Below, piece after piece: positions 48,715 through 57,302 of a DNA stretch of 64,000 nucleotides (within the stretch, counting starts at the first letter, position 1; the number at the start of each line of letters is the position of its first letter). Where the stretch lies: NCBI GenBank assembly GCA_003167415.1, contig PMTF01000016.1, positions 148-64,147 on the forward strand, written 5' to 3'. The notes beneath the pieces are model-generated. The model saw only the letters and a program-made list of their open reading frames with translations. It made no database searches and was not told where the DNA came from. Origin of the DNA: Acidimicrobiaceae bacterium. Its GTDB lineage: Bacteria; Actinomycetota; Acidimicrobiia; Acidimicrobiales; RAAP-2. Position numbers and translations under genes: made by a program.

Positions 48715-50100
48715 CTATCGGGTCTGTCCGACCAACCGTTCGACCGCACCGGTGACGGCGGTGACGACCAACGGATTAAAGACCGTCGGCACGATGTAGT
48801 CGGCCGACAGTTCGCCCGGCGTGACGACGTCGGCAATAGCGCGTCCTGCGGCAATCTCGATTTCCTCGGTGACCTGTTTGGCCCCCGAGTTGAGCATGCC
48901 GCGAAAGATTCCCGGAAACACCAAGACGTTATTGATCTGGTTCGGTTCGTCGCTGCGGCCCGTCGCCACAACCGCGGCGTACCGTCTCGCCAGCACCGGG
49001 TCGACCTCGGGGTCCGGGTTGGCCAGGGCGAAGATGATTGACTCCGGCGCCAATAACTTCAGCTGATCTTCGGACACGAGGTTGGATCCCGAGACGCCGA
49101 TCAAGACGTCGGCGCCCGTCATGGCGTCACTGAGCGAGCCCGTGCGCTTTTCTTTATTGGTGTGCGAGGCCAGCCATCGCCGTTCTGAGTCGAGGCGCTC
49201 GTCGTTCGGGGAAATAATGCCGCCGCGATTGACGCCAATGACGTCGCCCACCCCTTCTTTTAAGAGCAACTTGGAAATGGCGACGCCGGCCGCCCCGACG
49301 CCGAGCACCACGACCCGAACCTCCTTCATCTCCTTGCCCACCACCCGAAGAGCGTTGAGCAGGGCCGCGAACACGACGATGGCCGTGCCGTGTTGGTCGT
49401 CGTGAAAGACGGGAATATCGAGCAGGTCGCGAAGGCGCCGCTCGATCTCGAAGCAGCGCGGGGCGGAGATGTCCTCTAAGTTGATACCGCCGTACACCGG
49501 AGCGATGCACTGGACGATTCGCACGATCTCGTCGACGTCCTGGGTCGCGAGACAGACCGGCCACGCGTCGATGCCCGCGAAACGCTTGAACAAGAGCGCC
49601 TTGCCTTCCATGACCGGAAGAGCCGCCTCCGGTCCGATATTGCCCAGACCGAGGACCGCCGAACCGTCGGTCACGACGGCGACGGTATTGCGCTTGATGG
49701 TCAACTTGCGCGCGGCCGACGGGTCTTTGGCGATCGCCATCGAAATGCGCGCTACGCCCGGTGTGTAGGCCATCGAAAGGTCGTCGCGCGTTTTGAGCGG
49801 AACTTTGGGTTCCACCGAGATCGTGCCGCCGAGGTGCATGAGGAAGGTGCGGTCACTCATGGCGATCACGCGGACGCCGTCGACCACTTCGACGGCCGCG
49901 CGAAGCAGCTCCGAGTGGCCCTCGTCGGTGGCGTTGCAGGTCAAGTCGATGGTCATACCCGAGCCGTTGGGATCGACCACGTCGAGGGCCGTGACGGCGC
50001 CCCCGGCGTCGCCGACCGCGGTGGTGACCGCGCCGATTCGCGAGTGGTTCTCCAGCGTCACGCGTATGGTTACGGAATACGAGGCACTGGGAACACTCAT
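48715..50100 (-). CDS. malic enzyme with N-terminal ACT domain
   Basis: 461 residues from ATG 50100 (AAGGAT upstream); a longer frame to 50220 adds non-conserved residues. N-terminal ACT-like domain (residues ~5-80, YSVTIRVTLENHSRIGAVTTAVGDAGGAVTALDVVD). Then malic domain: LSMAYTPGVARIS, VAVVTDGSAVLGLGNIGPEAALPVMEGKALLFKRF, FHDDQHGTAIV, and the cofactor site VVVLGVGAAGVAISKLLL. Decarboxylates malate to pyruvate with NAD(P)H. The fused ACT domain suggests amino-acid control. Ends with VFPGIFRGMLNSGAKQV. Confidence 0.92.
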   Translation of the reverse strand: MSVPSASYSVTIRVTLENHSRIGAVTTAVGDAGGAVTALDVVDPNGSGMTIDLTCNATDEGHSELLRAAVEVVDGVRVIAMSDRTFLMHLGGTISVEPKVPLKTRDDLSMAYTPGVARISMAIAKDPSAARKLTIKRNTVAVVTDGSAVLGLGNIGPEAALPVMEGKALLFKRFAGIDAWPVCLATQDVDEIVRIVQCIAPVYGGINLEDISAPRCFEIERRLRDLLDIPVFHDDQHGTAIVVFAALLNALRVVGKEMKEVRVVVLGVGAAGVAISKLLLKEGVGDVIGVNRGGIISPNDERLDSERRWLASHTNKEKRTGSLSDAMTGADVLIGVSGSNLVSEDQLKLLAPESIIFALANPDPEVDPVLARRYAAVVATGRSDEPNQINNVLVFPGIFRGMLNSGAKQVTEEIEIAAGRAIADVVTPGELSADYIVPTVFNPLVVTAVTGAVERLVGQTR

Positions 50101-50374
50101 GGGCACGATCCTTCGGTTGTGGGTCACGGGTGAATAAGGTGCAGGTCGCGCAACGTGACTCGGCACGAACCCGTGGCGCAGACCAATTCTAAGACTGACG
50201 GGTAAGCGAACCAAATCCATTCAGTGACATTCTTAAGGTCCAAAGTCACGACAGGCAGTCGTCGACATTGCTGATCAATCGAGATGGGGCGACATTCGCA
50301 TCAAGTCTCGGGCGGGCGAAGCATCAGCGTTGAGCGGTAACGTGACGGTGAGCAGGCGACACAAAGGAGATCCC
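50101..50374. promoter_or_regulatory. divergent intergenic region
   Basis: About 270 bases between the malic-enzyme and the small helical-protein genes, transcribed away from each other. It must hold both promoters. No strong hairpin, tRNA or conserved RNA was seen; the ribosome site AAAGGAGAT for the downstream small gene is at 50363-50371. Confidence 0.4.
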
Positions 50375-50647
50375 ATGGGATTCATGGACAAGGTGAAAGA
50401 ACAGGCGGCTTCGGCAGCGTCGGCGGCCAAGGACGCGGCGGCCAAGGGCCAGGCCAAGGTCGGCGAGGTCCAGGCCAAGCGTGGGGCCGACGGCGTGTTG
50501 CGCCAGTTGGGACTCGCGGCCTACCTCCAGACCCAGAATCGTGCTCCGGCCACCATCGAGAGTGACATAGAGAAGTACATCGAAACGCTCAAGACGTTCG
50601 AGGCCGAGCACGGCGAACTGAGCGCTGAGGACTCCCCCAGCACCTGA
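50375..50647 (+). CDS. small Ala/Lys-rich helical protein (90 aa)
   Basis: Start ATG 50375 follows an ideal AAAGGAGAT. N-terminal GFMDKVKEQAASAASAAKDAAAKGQAKVGEVQAKRGADGVLRQLG is an amphipathic Ala/Lys helix as in a group of small actinobacterial proteins of unknown function; the C-terminal half is acidic (IEKYIETLKTFEAEHGELSAED). No signal peptide. Perhaps a DNA- or membrane-surface-binding helix, but this is not proven. Convergent to the quinone oxidoreductase gene. Confidence 0.7.
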   Translation: MGFMDKVKEQAASAASAAKDAAAKGQAKVGEVQAKRGADGVLRQLGLAAYLQTQNRAPATIESDIEKYIETLKTFEAEHGELSAEDSPST

Positions 50648-50653
50648 TCGCGG

Positions 50654-51625
50654 CTACTCAGTGAGCAGGACCACCCGGCCAAAGGCCTGACGACTCTCGA
50701 TGAACGCGTGCGCCTCCTCGGCGTCGGCCAAGGCGAATCTCCGGTCGATCTCGACGCGGAGATCTCCCGCGGCGACTTCCTCCAGAACGTTCGCAATCAT
50801 GGCGTAGGCGCGCGATCCGACGAAAAGTTCCGGCCCGAGGAAGTAGCCGATCAGACTCTGATTCGAGCCACCGAGCATCGAGGTGTCCAGTTTCGTCACT
50901 TCGCCTCGGCCCGCATTGCCGAACGTGACGCACCGACCGCGATAGGCCAGTGCGGTGAGGCTCTTTTGGAGGTTCTCTCCGCCCACCGAATCGAGGATGA
51001 CGTCGGCACCCCTGTTGTTGGTGAGTGAACGAACTTCGGCCGCGAAGTCCTTCTCGCGGTAGTTGATGCCGTCATCGAGACCAAACGGACCAAGGCGCTC
51101 GAGGCGCTCGTCGCTCGAGGCCGTCGCGATGACCCGCGCGCCGGCGCGCTTGGCCATCTGAATGGCCGCCAGTCCCACGCCGCCGGCGCCGGCGTGGACC
51201 AGTGCCGTCTCTCCTTCGGCCAGGCGCCCGAATTCGAAGAGTCCGTCATGGGCCGTCCCGTAGGCCACGGGCACGCAGGCCGCTAGTTCGGTCGCGAGTC
51301 CGTCGGGGATCTTCCAGGTGGTGAGCGGGTGCGCGACGCGAAGCTCGGCGTGCGATCCGTGAAAGGCGAGGGAGACGACGCGGTCCCCGACCGCGAAGCC
51401 CGAGACGTCCGGTCCGACGCTCAATACGGTTCCGGCGCATTGGTAGCCGACGACGTGGGGAACGGTGACCAGTGGTCCACCCAGTCGATTCAGCGTGTCG
51501 CCACCTTCGATGCTGACGACCTCGACACCGATCAGCATCTCGCCGGGTCCGGGGATCGGGTCCGGTACCTCTTCGTAGCGAAAGACACTCGGGGCGCCAT
51601 TCTCGTAGTAGACCGCGGCTTTCAT
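50654..51625 (-). CDS. NADPH:quinone reductase-type zinc-free MDR oxidoreductase
   Basis: 323 residues. MDR N-terminal domain VPDPIPGPGEMLIGVEVVSIEGGDTLNRLG, PHVVGYQCAGTVLSVGPDVSGFAVGDRVV, and cofactor motif ALVHAGAGGVGLAAIQMAKRAGARVIATASS. The zinc-ligand Cys/His residues of alcohol dehydrogenases are absent, so it is of the QOR class. NADPH-dependent reduction of quinones or enones; exact substrate unknown. Divergent from the Baeyer-Villiger monooxygenase. Confidence 0.88.
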   Translation of the reverse strand: MKAAVYYENGAPSVFRYEEVPDPIPGPGEMLIGVEVVSIEGGDTLNRLGGPLVTVPHVVGYQCAGTVLSVGPDVSGFAVGDRVVSLAFHGSHAELRVAHPLTTWKIPDGLATELAACVPVAYGTAHDGLFEFGRLAEGETALVHAGAGGVGLAAIQMAKRAGARVIATASSDERLERLGPFGLDDGINYREKDFAAEVRSLTNNRGADVILDSVGGENLQKSLTALAYRGRCVTFGNAGRGEVTKLDTSMLGGSNQSLIGYFLGPELFVGSRAYAMIANVLEEVAAGDLRVEIDRRFALADAEEAHAFIESRQAFGRVVLLTE

Positions 51626-51805
51626 CGCTCCTCTTTCCGTCTGGTAGGCGCCAAGACTTTAACGCGGAGGAATGTGCGCCCTTCACCATCGACGCGACCA
51701 ACGAGCAACATCACTCGGCGTCAGATTCGCGCGCCGGTTAATCTCCAATTGAGGCGGACCGAGAGCACGACGACGTTGTCGCTGACGTCGTACCCGGAGA
51801 GGACG

Positions 51806-53311
51806 ATGATGAGCACGACCATGGAGCGCGAAGCAACGAAGGACCAGGCGACCGAGCACTTCGACGTCGTCATCGTGGGCGCCGGCATCTCCGGAATCGG
51901 AACGGCCTATCACTTGCAAACGCAGAATCCCGATCGCAGTTTCGTCATGCTCGAGGCCCAAGAAAGTTTCGGCGGGACCTGGCATACGCACCGCTACCCC
52001 GGGATTCGTTCCGACAGCGACCTCTACACCTTCGGGTACCGATTCAAACCGTGGACCAGTGCGCCCATCGCGACGGCCGCCGAGATTCAGAAGTACCTGA
52101 GCGACGTCATCACCGAGAACGACCTGAACCGCCATATTCGCTACGGACACCACATCGACTCGGCGTCGTGGAGCAGTGCCGACAACCTTTGGACCGTGCG
52201 CGCGACGCGCGCGGACACCGAGGACACGGTCCTCATCAGCGCCAACTTCCTTTGGATGTGCCAGGGCTACTACCGCCACGCCGAGGGTTACACACCCGAG
52301 TGGCCGGGCATGGAGAGGTTTCAGGGCACGATTGTCCATCCCCAAACCTGGCCAGAAGACCTGGACTACCGCAACAAAGAAGTTCTCGTCATCGGTTCGG
52401 GCGCCACCGCCGCCACGCTGGTGCCGGCGATCGCCGCTGACGTCGAGCACGTCACGATCCTCCAACGCTCGCCGACCTATTACTTCACGGGTGAGAACCG
52501 AAATCTCCTGGCCGATCATCTGCGCGAACTCGAAGTTCCCGAAGAGTGGGTCCACGACATTGTGCGACGCGAGAACCTCTTCAACTTGCGCGCACTCACC
52601 CAGCTCGCACTCGAAGAGCCGGAGTTCGCCAAGACCGCACTGATTGACCTGGTTCGCGATGCCCTGCCACCGGGCTTCGACGTCGCGACGCACTTCACGC
52701 CGCGCTACCTGCCGTGGCGCCAGCGAATCGCCTTCCTGCCCGACGGCGACCTGTTCAAGGCCATCAGCGCCGGCCAGGCGTCGATCGTCACCGACGAGAT
52801 CGAAACCTTCACGGAACGAGGCGTCGCGCTTACCTCCGGAGGCGAACTGGACGCGGACATCATCGTGACGGCGACCGGATTCAACCTGAGCGTCTTGGGC
52901 GATATCTCGTTTTCGATCGATGGCGCGCCGTTGGACTTCGCCGACACGGTCACCTACCGCGGCATGATGTTTTCCGGTGTGCCCAATCTCGTGTGGGTCT
53001 TCGGTTACTTCCGCGCCAGCTGGACCCTGCGCGTCGACCTCGTCAGCGATTTCGTCAATCGAATGCTCTCGCACATGGACGAACTCGGCGCGACGCGCGT
53101 CACTCCGCAACTGCGCGAGGAGGACCGCGACGATCCGTGGCTGGAATGGGTCGACGTGGAGTACTTCAACCCGAACTACCTGATGCGTTCGATGCACCTC
53201 ATGCCGAAGCGACTGGAGAAGCCGGATTGGCGTCACACCCAGGACTACTGGGCCGAACGAGACGAACTGCCGTTGGTCGACCTCGACGAAGGCTGTCTGG
53301 TGTTCGAATGA
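51806..53311 (+). CDS. Baeyer-Villiger-type flavin monooxygenase
   Basis: 501 residues from ATG 51806 (GGAGAGG 5 bases upstream). FAD site VVIVGAGISGIGTAYHLQ, then GGTWHTHRYPGIRSDSDLYTFGYRF, the type I BVMO fingerprint F-x-G-x-x-x-H-x-x-x-W-P in FQGTIVHPQTWPED, and the NADPH site VLVIGSGATAATLVPAIA. Inserts oxygen into a ketone to give an ester or lactone. Followed 12 bases later by a hydrolase that could open the product. The closest relatives may be annotated as cyclohexanone- or 4-hydroxyacetophenone-type enzymes; substrate unknown. Confidence 0.9.
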   Translation: MMSTTMEREATKDQATEHFDVVIVGAGISGIGTAYHLQTQNPDRSFVMLEAQESFGGTWHTHRYPGIRSDSDLYTFGYRFKPWTSAPIATAAEIQKYLSDVITENDLNRHIRYGHHIDSASWSSADNLWTVRATRADTEDTVLISANFLWMCQGYYRHAEGYTPEWPGMERFQGTIVHPQTWPEDLDYRNKEVLVIGSGATAATLVPAIAADVEHVTILQRSPTYYFTGENRNLLADHLRELEVPEEWVHDIVRRENLFNLRALTQLALEEPEFAKTALIDLVRDALPPGFDVATHFTPRYLPWRQRIAFLPDGDLFKAISAGQASIVTDEIETFTERGVALTSGGELDADIIVTATGFNLSVLGDISFSIDGAPLDFADTVTYRGMMFSGVPNLVWVFGYFRASWTLRVDLVSDFVNRMLSHMDELGATRVTPQLREEDRDDPWLEWVDVEYFNPNYLMRSMHLMPKRLEKPDWRHTQDYWAERDELPLVDLDEGCLVFE

Positions 53312-53323
53312 CGGGGGGCGCCT

Positions 53324-54226
53324 GTGCCGTTCGCCTCTAACGGTCCGGTCGAGCTGTACTACGAAACGTTCGGATCGCCGGGTGATGAGCCACTGCTGCT
53401 CGTGAATGGGCTGGGCAGCCAGTGCGTTAGCTATGACGTTGAGTTCTGCCAAAGGTTCGTGGACCTGGGTTTCTTCGTCATTCGCTTTGACAACCGCGAC
53501 GTCGGACTCTCGAGCAAACTTGATGAGTTCACACCGCATCTCAAAGACGTCACCGCCGCTCTTCGTGAAGGCCGCGAGGCCGACGTCCCGTACCGCCTGT
53601 CCGACATGGCCACTGACGCCATCGCCGTCCTCGACGCCCTCGACGTGGAGAGGGCCCACGTCGCGGGCGTGTCCATGGGCGGGATGATCGTCCAGCAATT
53701 AGCGATCGACCACGCGAGTCGGCTGTGGTCGATGACCTCGATCATGTCCACGACGGGCGACCGCGACGTCGGACAGGCCAGTCCCGAGGTCGCCGCCCTG
53801 TTCTACGCGCCGCCGGGTCAGGACCGGGCCACGGTCATCGCCCGAAGTCAAGCACTCCAACGGCTCACCAGCCCGACGGAGTTCGACCCGGACCGAGTTG
53901 CCCAGCGCGTGGGTGACGCTTTTGATCGCTGCTTTTGCCCGCGCGGCGTCGCGCGACAGTTGGCGGCCGTAATGGCCTCGGGCAGCCGCACGCAGTCACT
54001 TCGAAGCGTCGACGTGCCCGCGCTGGTCATCCACGGTGACGCCGACACACTGATCGACATCAGTGGCGGGGTTAGCACGGCCCAATGCATCCCCGGAGCC
54101 CGATTCCTGACCGTTGCCGGCATGGGCCACGACCTCGCACCGCGCGACTGGGCGACGATCGTCGAGGCCATCAGCGACCACGCCTGGTCGGCGAGCGAGC
54201 GTACGAAGAACCAAGGCACGACCTAA
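53324..54226 (+). CDS. alpha/beta-hydrolase
   Basis: 300 residues, GTG start. Oxyanion region LLLVNGLGSQC, nucleophile elbow GVSMGGM, catalytic Asp in VIHGDADTLID and His in VAGMGHDL. No signal peptide. It is the second gene of a BVMO-hydrolase pair, a layout used to break ketones by esterification and hydrolysis (inference from context). Confidence 0.9.
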   Translation: MPFASNGPVELYYETFGSPGDEPLLLVNGLGSQCVSYDVEFCQRFVDLGFFVIRFDNRDVGLSSKLDEFTPHLKDVTAALREGREADVPYRLSDMATDAIAVLDALDVERAHVAGVSMGGMIVQQLAIDHASRLWSMTSIMSTTGDRDVGQASPEVAALFYAPPGQDRATVIARSQALQRLTSPTEFDPDRVAQRVGDAFDRCFCPRGVARQLAAVMASGSRTQSLRSVDVPALVIHGDADTLIDISGGVSTAQCIPGARFLTVAGMGHDLAPRDWATIVEAISDHAWSASERTKNQGTT

Positions 54227-54245
54227 AAATTCTCTCCAATTTCAG

Positions 54246-54281
54246 TTGCTTCTTACGTAAGCATTCGCTTACACTATAGGC
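54246..54281 (+). promoter_or_regulatory. promoter and palindromic operator of the ArsR-type regulator
   Basis: A -35-like TTGCTT at 54246 and -10-like TACACT at 54270 are 18 bases apart. Between and over the -10 lies a perfect inverted repeat, GTAAGC-attc-GCTTAC at 54257-54272, overlapping a palindrome CTTACGTAAG at 54252-54261. The expected start of transcription falls on or beside the A of the ATG at 54282, so the message is probably leaderless. The palindrome is the likely autoregulatory binding site. Confidence 0.55.
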
Positions 54282-54605
54282 ATGGATACCGCACTCAAAG
54301 CAATCGCCGATCCCAAGCGTCGCGAGATTCTGCGCCTTGTCTGGTCAAGCGAGATGCCCGCGACCGACATCGCTTCGCACTTTCACGACGTCACGCGTTC
54401 GGCGATCTCCCAGCATCTGGGCGTGCTGCGACACGCGAATCTCATTTGTGAACGACGCGCCGGCAATCGTCGGCTCTATCGCGCCAACGTCGAAGAGATG
54501 GCTCGTCTGCGCACGTTCCTCGACCAGTACTGGTCCGGTGGACTCGATCGACTCAAAACCGCCGCGGAAGCGGCCCAACAAAAAAAGGAAAACAGACATG
54601 GCTGA
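54282..54605 (+). CDS. ArsR-family winged-helix repressor
   Basis: 107 residues. Winged-helix core: LKAIADPKRREILRLVWSSEMPATDIASHFHDVTRSAISQHLGVLRHANLICERRAGNRRLYRAN. No Cys pair of metal-sensing ArsR proteins is visible, and it belongs to the group that is paired with an AHSA1/SRPBCC protein, which follows with an 8-base overlap. The ligand is unknown. It probably represses its own promoter through the operator at 54257-54272. Confidence 0.9.
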   Translation: MDTALKAIADPKRREILRLVWSSEMPATDIASHFHDVTRSAISQHLGVLRHANLICERRAGNRRLYRANVEEMARLRTFLDQYWSGGLDRLKTAAEAAQQKKENRHG

Positions 54606-55011
54606 ATTAACACGCGAGGTCCTGGTGAAGGCCGATCCGTCGACGATCTTTGCCCTACTGATAGAGCCCGGAATGCAGTCGTGGTTGGGCACCGACGTCG
54701 AGTTCGACGCTCGGCCCGGCGGCCTCTACAAGATCAAGGTCGGCGGCGATCATCCCGCCCTGGGCGAGTTCGTGGAAGTCACGCCGAACGAAAAGGTGGT
54801 CTTCACGTTCGGCTGGAACGAACCGGGTCATCCGATCCCAGCCGGATCAACCAAGGTCGCCATCACGCTCATCCCGGAGGGCGACGAGACCCTCGTGCGA
54901 CTGGTGCACAGTGGACTCCCGGACGACGCCATCAGTGACCACGAAGAGGGTTGGCAGCACTTCTTGGATCGCCTGGCCACGGTTGCCGTCGGGGGAGAAC
55001 TAGTCGACTGA
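54598..55011 (+). CDS. SRPBCC/AHSA1-domain protein
   Basis: 137 residues from ATG 54598, with AAAAAGGAAAA upstream. START-like fold: LTREVLVKADPSTIFALLIEPGMQSWLGTDVEFDARPGGLYKIKVGGDHPALGEFVEVTPNEKVVFTFGW, ending EEGWQHFLDRLATVA. Such proteins bind small hydrophobic ligands; the pairing with an ArsR-type regulator suggests that it senses or handles the inducer. Confidence 0.88.
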   Translation: MAELTREVLVKADPSTIFALLIEPGMQSWLGTDVEFDARPGGLYKIKVGGDHPALGEFVEVTPNEKVVFTFGWNEPGHPIPAGSTKVAITLIPEGDETLVRLVHSGLPDDAISDHEEGWQHFLDRLATVAVGGELVD

Positions 55012-55069
55012 ATCCTTCGGACGCGACGTCGCTCGTTGCCTACGATGAGGTGAACATAGAGGAGAGATC

Positions 55070-55702
55070 ATGAGCGACAGCACTCACACCTGGAAAATGA
55101 TTCACGACGAACGAACCCGCGCCGCGGACATGCTGGAATCGCTGTCGCCCGAGCAGTGGACGCCCGACACCCTCTGCAATAACTGGAACGTCCGTCTGGT
55201 GGCGGCCCACATGATGGTCGCCGGCGAACAGACGACGGGGCGTTTCTTGAAGGGTCTCATCTCCAGTGGCTTTCGTTTTAACGTCATGACGGATCGAGAT
55301 GTTCAAGTTGCCGGCCAGCTTTCACCCGGTGACATCGTCGCGCGCATTCGCGCCCGAACGACGACGACCAACAAGCCGCCAGCTCCGGCGATGGCGATGC
55401 TCGGCGAAGTGGTGGTCCACGGCACGGACATTCGAGAACCCCTCGGTATTGCCGATAACACGTCGATGGACGCCAAACTGGCTTGTCTCAACATGTTCAA
55501 AGGCTCGAACTTTCCGGTCAGAGCCAAATCGACCATTGCGGGTCTGAGCCTGCGCGCTACCGACGCGGACTGGTCCTACGGAGATGGTCCCGAAGTCGCG
55601 GGACCCGCGCTGGCACTGCTGATGGCGATGGCCACACGACCGCTGTTTTTATCGCTCAGCGGTGAAGGTGTCGAGACACTTCGCGGTCGACTCAAGCAAT
55701 AG
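55070..55702 (+). CDS. MDMPI_N/DinB-like protein, possible mycothiol-dependent enzyme
   Basis: 210 residues. Helical bundle of the mycothiol-dependent maleylpyruvate isomerase N-terminal type: MIHDERTRAADMLESLSPEQWTPDTLCNNWNVRLVAAHMMVAGEQ, and EVVVHGTDIREPLG, giving the conserved His/Glu/His pattern for metal binding. Fits a mycothiol-making host. The reaction is unknown; many family members have no assigned substrate. GGAGAG lies before the ATG. Confidence 0.78.
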   Translation: MSDSTHTWKMIHDERTRAADMLESLSPEQWTPDTLCNNWNVRLVAAHMMVAGEQTTGRFLKGLISSGFRFNVMTDRDVQVAGQLSPGDIVARIRARTTTTNKPPAPAMAMLGEVVVHGTDIREPLGIADNTSMDAKLACLNMFKGSNFPVRAKSTIAGLSLRATDADWSYGDGPEVAGPALALLMAMATRPLFLSLSGEGVETLRGRLKQ

Positions 55703-55735
55703 CCGTACTGCTCTACATTCGAAAAAGGAGTTCAC

Positions 55736-56137
55736 GTGACCAAGGGCACGAAGAGCGACCCGTGGGAGTTGACGACACCACCGGGTACATCGAAGTATTC
55801 GATGTACCGCGACTCCGCCGACGATCCCCCGGCGATCGTGTGCGTCGTGGGATCCACGACGCTGAAGTACCGCTTTTCGGCGATCGACGACCTGCACACG
55901 TGGCTCCTCGCCCAGGGGGACTGGGTCGCTCTGGGCGCGGCTGACGAGAACAAACCGGCCGTCGACGGCACGGTCGAAGCGTGGGGACGATCGTCGACCA
56001 ATCCGGTCGGTGGATGGTACGGACTTCGTAAGGGTTTCCGCGGTCGATTCGGGATGTATCTTCCTCCCTTGCTCGAGGCACTCGGACTAGCCGAGGTCAC
56101 GCACGACCCACGCAACAACAAGATGCGAGCGCTCTAG
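55736..56137 (+). CDS. conserved hypothetical protein (133 aa)
   Basis: GTG start with AAAAAGGAG upstream. Soluble; motifs KGTKSDPWELTTPPGTSKYSMYRD, LAQGDWVALGAADENKP and EAWGRSSTNPVGGWYGLRKGFRGRFGMYLPPLLEALGLAEVTHDPRNNKMRAL look highly conserved and recall a family found across bacteria with no known function (possibly DUF6855; not certain). It is the third of three soluble genes in a row after the ArsR unit. Confidence 0.75.
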   Translation: MTKGTKSDPWELTTPPGTSKYSMYRDSADDPPAIVCVVGSTTLKYRFSAIDDLHTWLLAQGDWVALGAADENKPAVDGTVEAWGRSSTNPVGGWYGLRKGFRGRFGMYLPPLLEALGLAEVTHDPRNNKMRAL

Positions 56138-56165
56138 TCGCGAAGCCTTTCGGACGCTTGACGCG

Positions 56166-56357
56166 TTAAGCGACGCGGCGACGCAACCACCAGTAACTGA
56201 ACGCAAAGAGGGCGACGCCCGCCGCGAGATAGATCGATCCCTCGAGCCATTGAAAGGTCCAAAATCGGTTCGCCGGTTGATACGTCAGGACCTGGTGGAA
56301 GTTGGCGGCGATCTTGTCGACGCACTCACCGAAGGCTTTGGGTGGAGCGAGAGCGCC
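56166..56357 (-). pseudogene. 3' remnant of an ABC-2-type permease gene
   Basis: On the minus strand an open stretch from just after a TAG (56360-56358) to TAA at 56168-56166 reads KAFGECVDKIAANFHQVLTY, then QPANRFWTFQWLEGSIYL, then AAGVALFAFSYWWLRRRVA. The pattern YQPxxRFWxFQW followed by a last membrane helix and WWxRRR is the C-terminus of ABC-2 permeases of actinobacteria. There is no start codon and the N-terminal ~200 residues are missing. It follows the membrane-protein/PadR unit, which suggests a decayed exporter once under PadR control. Confidence 0.55.
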
Positions 56358-56360
56358 CTA

Positions 56361-57302
56361 TCAATCAAGAGATGGGTGCTTTAGTGCCACCGATTGGGCA
56401 ATCCTGATCGTACCGATGGAGGCGAACGTCAATCCGGCGAACATCAGGAATACCGCAGCGATAAGTGGGGGCGGAAGGACGTTTGACGTCGCAAGCAGGC
56501 CACTTCCTAAGAACCGGGGAGCGTAGTCAGCCATAACGGCCCACCAGATGATCGTCCCCACGGCAACACCCAGCATGAGAACTGTCAATGCGGTGGCCAT
56601 CGATCCCAACAGGCGAAGAACTCGTCGCGACACGGAGGTGTGGTGCGCTACTGCCGTCGCGGCGGACGTGGCCATGACGAGTGCAATGACGATCGACAGA
56701 CTCCACAGGACGAATACCAATCCGTGAAAGAGAAATCCTCCGTTTCGTTGGTGTGGGCTGAGATGGTGAGACCAAATCACGATCGCGACCGTGGCGATGA
56801 TTGCGGTGACGCCGGCCACCATGGACCGAATCACCGGACGTCGAATCTCGAGCCACTTTCTCGCTCGCAGCAACTCGAGGAATCCCGGCAACGAGATGGC
56901 GGCGGCAATCAAGACGATGAGGCCCCCGAGTCCACCGGCGAGCTGCACCACTCCGAAGGCGACCCGGGGAAGCGATCGATGTGCCGCCGGAATGGCGGAT
57001 TCCCAGTGTTCGCCGATTTTTGCGTCAATCGCCCCCGCCACCATGAAGAGTGCCCACCCCCAAAGAACAAGGAGCGATCCGGCGCGGGTCAAGTTCGGGC
57101 CTTCCAAGGAGTTCCCGAAGAGACCAGATGCTCGAGCTCGTTCGATCGAGCCGCGTCTCGCCAAAGAGAGTCGAACACCGAGGGGAACCTTCGACGTGCC
57201 GTGCGCGTCGTGGAGGAGGGTCGTCAATTCTTCCGCGTATCGAGCTCGCCACGAAGCGGGGTACCAGCGGATCATGCTCTCGAAGCGGTCCCGTTCGCTC
57301 AT
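56361..57302 (-). CDS. PadR-linked multi-pass membrane protein
   Basis: 313 residues. N-terminal RFESMIRWYPASWRARYAEELTTLLHD is the YPxxWRxRYxxEL motif found in actinobacterial membrane proteins encoded next to PadR regulators. Then about seven membrane helices. Start overlaps the padR stop by 4 bases, so both are on one message. Function unknown; not related to the ABC-2 permease remnant in sequence, although adjacent to it. Confidence 0.72.
   Translation of the reverse strand: MSERDRFESMIRWYPASWRARYAEELTTLLHDAHGTSKVPLGVRLSLARRGSIERARASGLFGNSLEGPNLTRAGSLLVLWGWALFMVAGAIDAKIGEHWESAIPAAHRSLPRVAFGVVQLAGGLGGLIVLIAAAISLPGFLELLRARKWLEIRRPVIRSMVAGVTAIIATVAIVIWSHHLSPHQRNGGFLFHGLVFVLWSLSIVIALVMATSAATAVAHHTSVSRRVLRLLGSMATALTVLMLGVAVGTIIWWAVMADYAPRFLGSGLLATSNVLPPPLIAAVFLMFAGLTFASIGTIRIAQSVALKHPSLD

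Noticed and set aside
51683-53698. 671-codon frame on the minus strand opposite the BVMO and hydrolase genes
   Set aside because: Antisense shadow; the plus-strand genes have full family motifs and ribosome sites.
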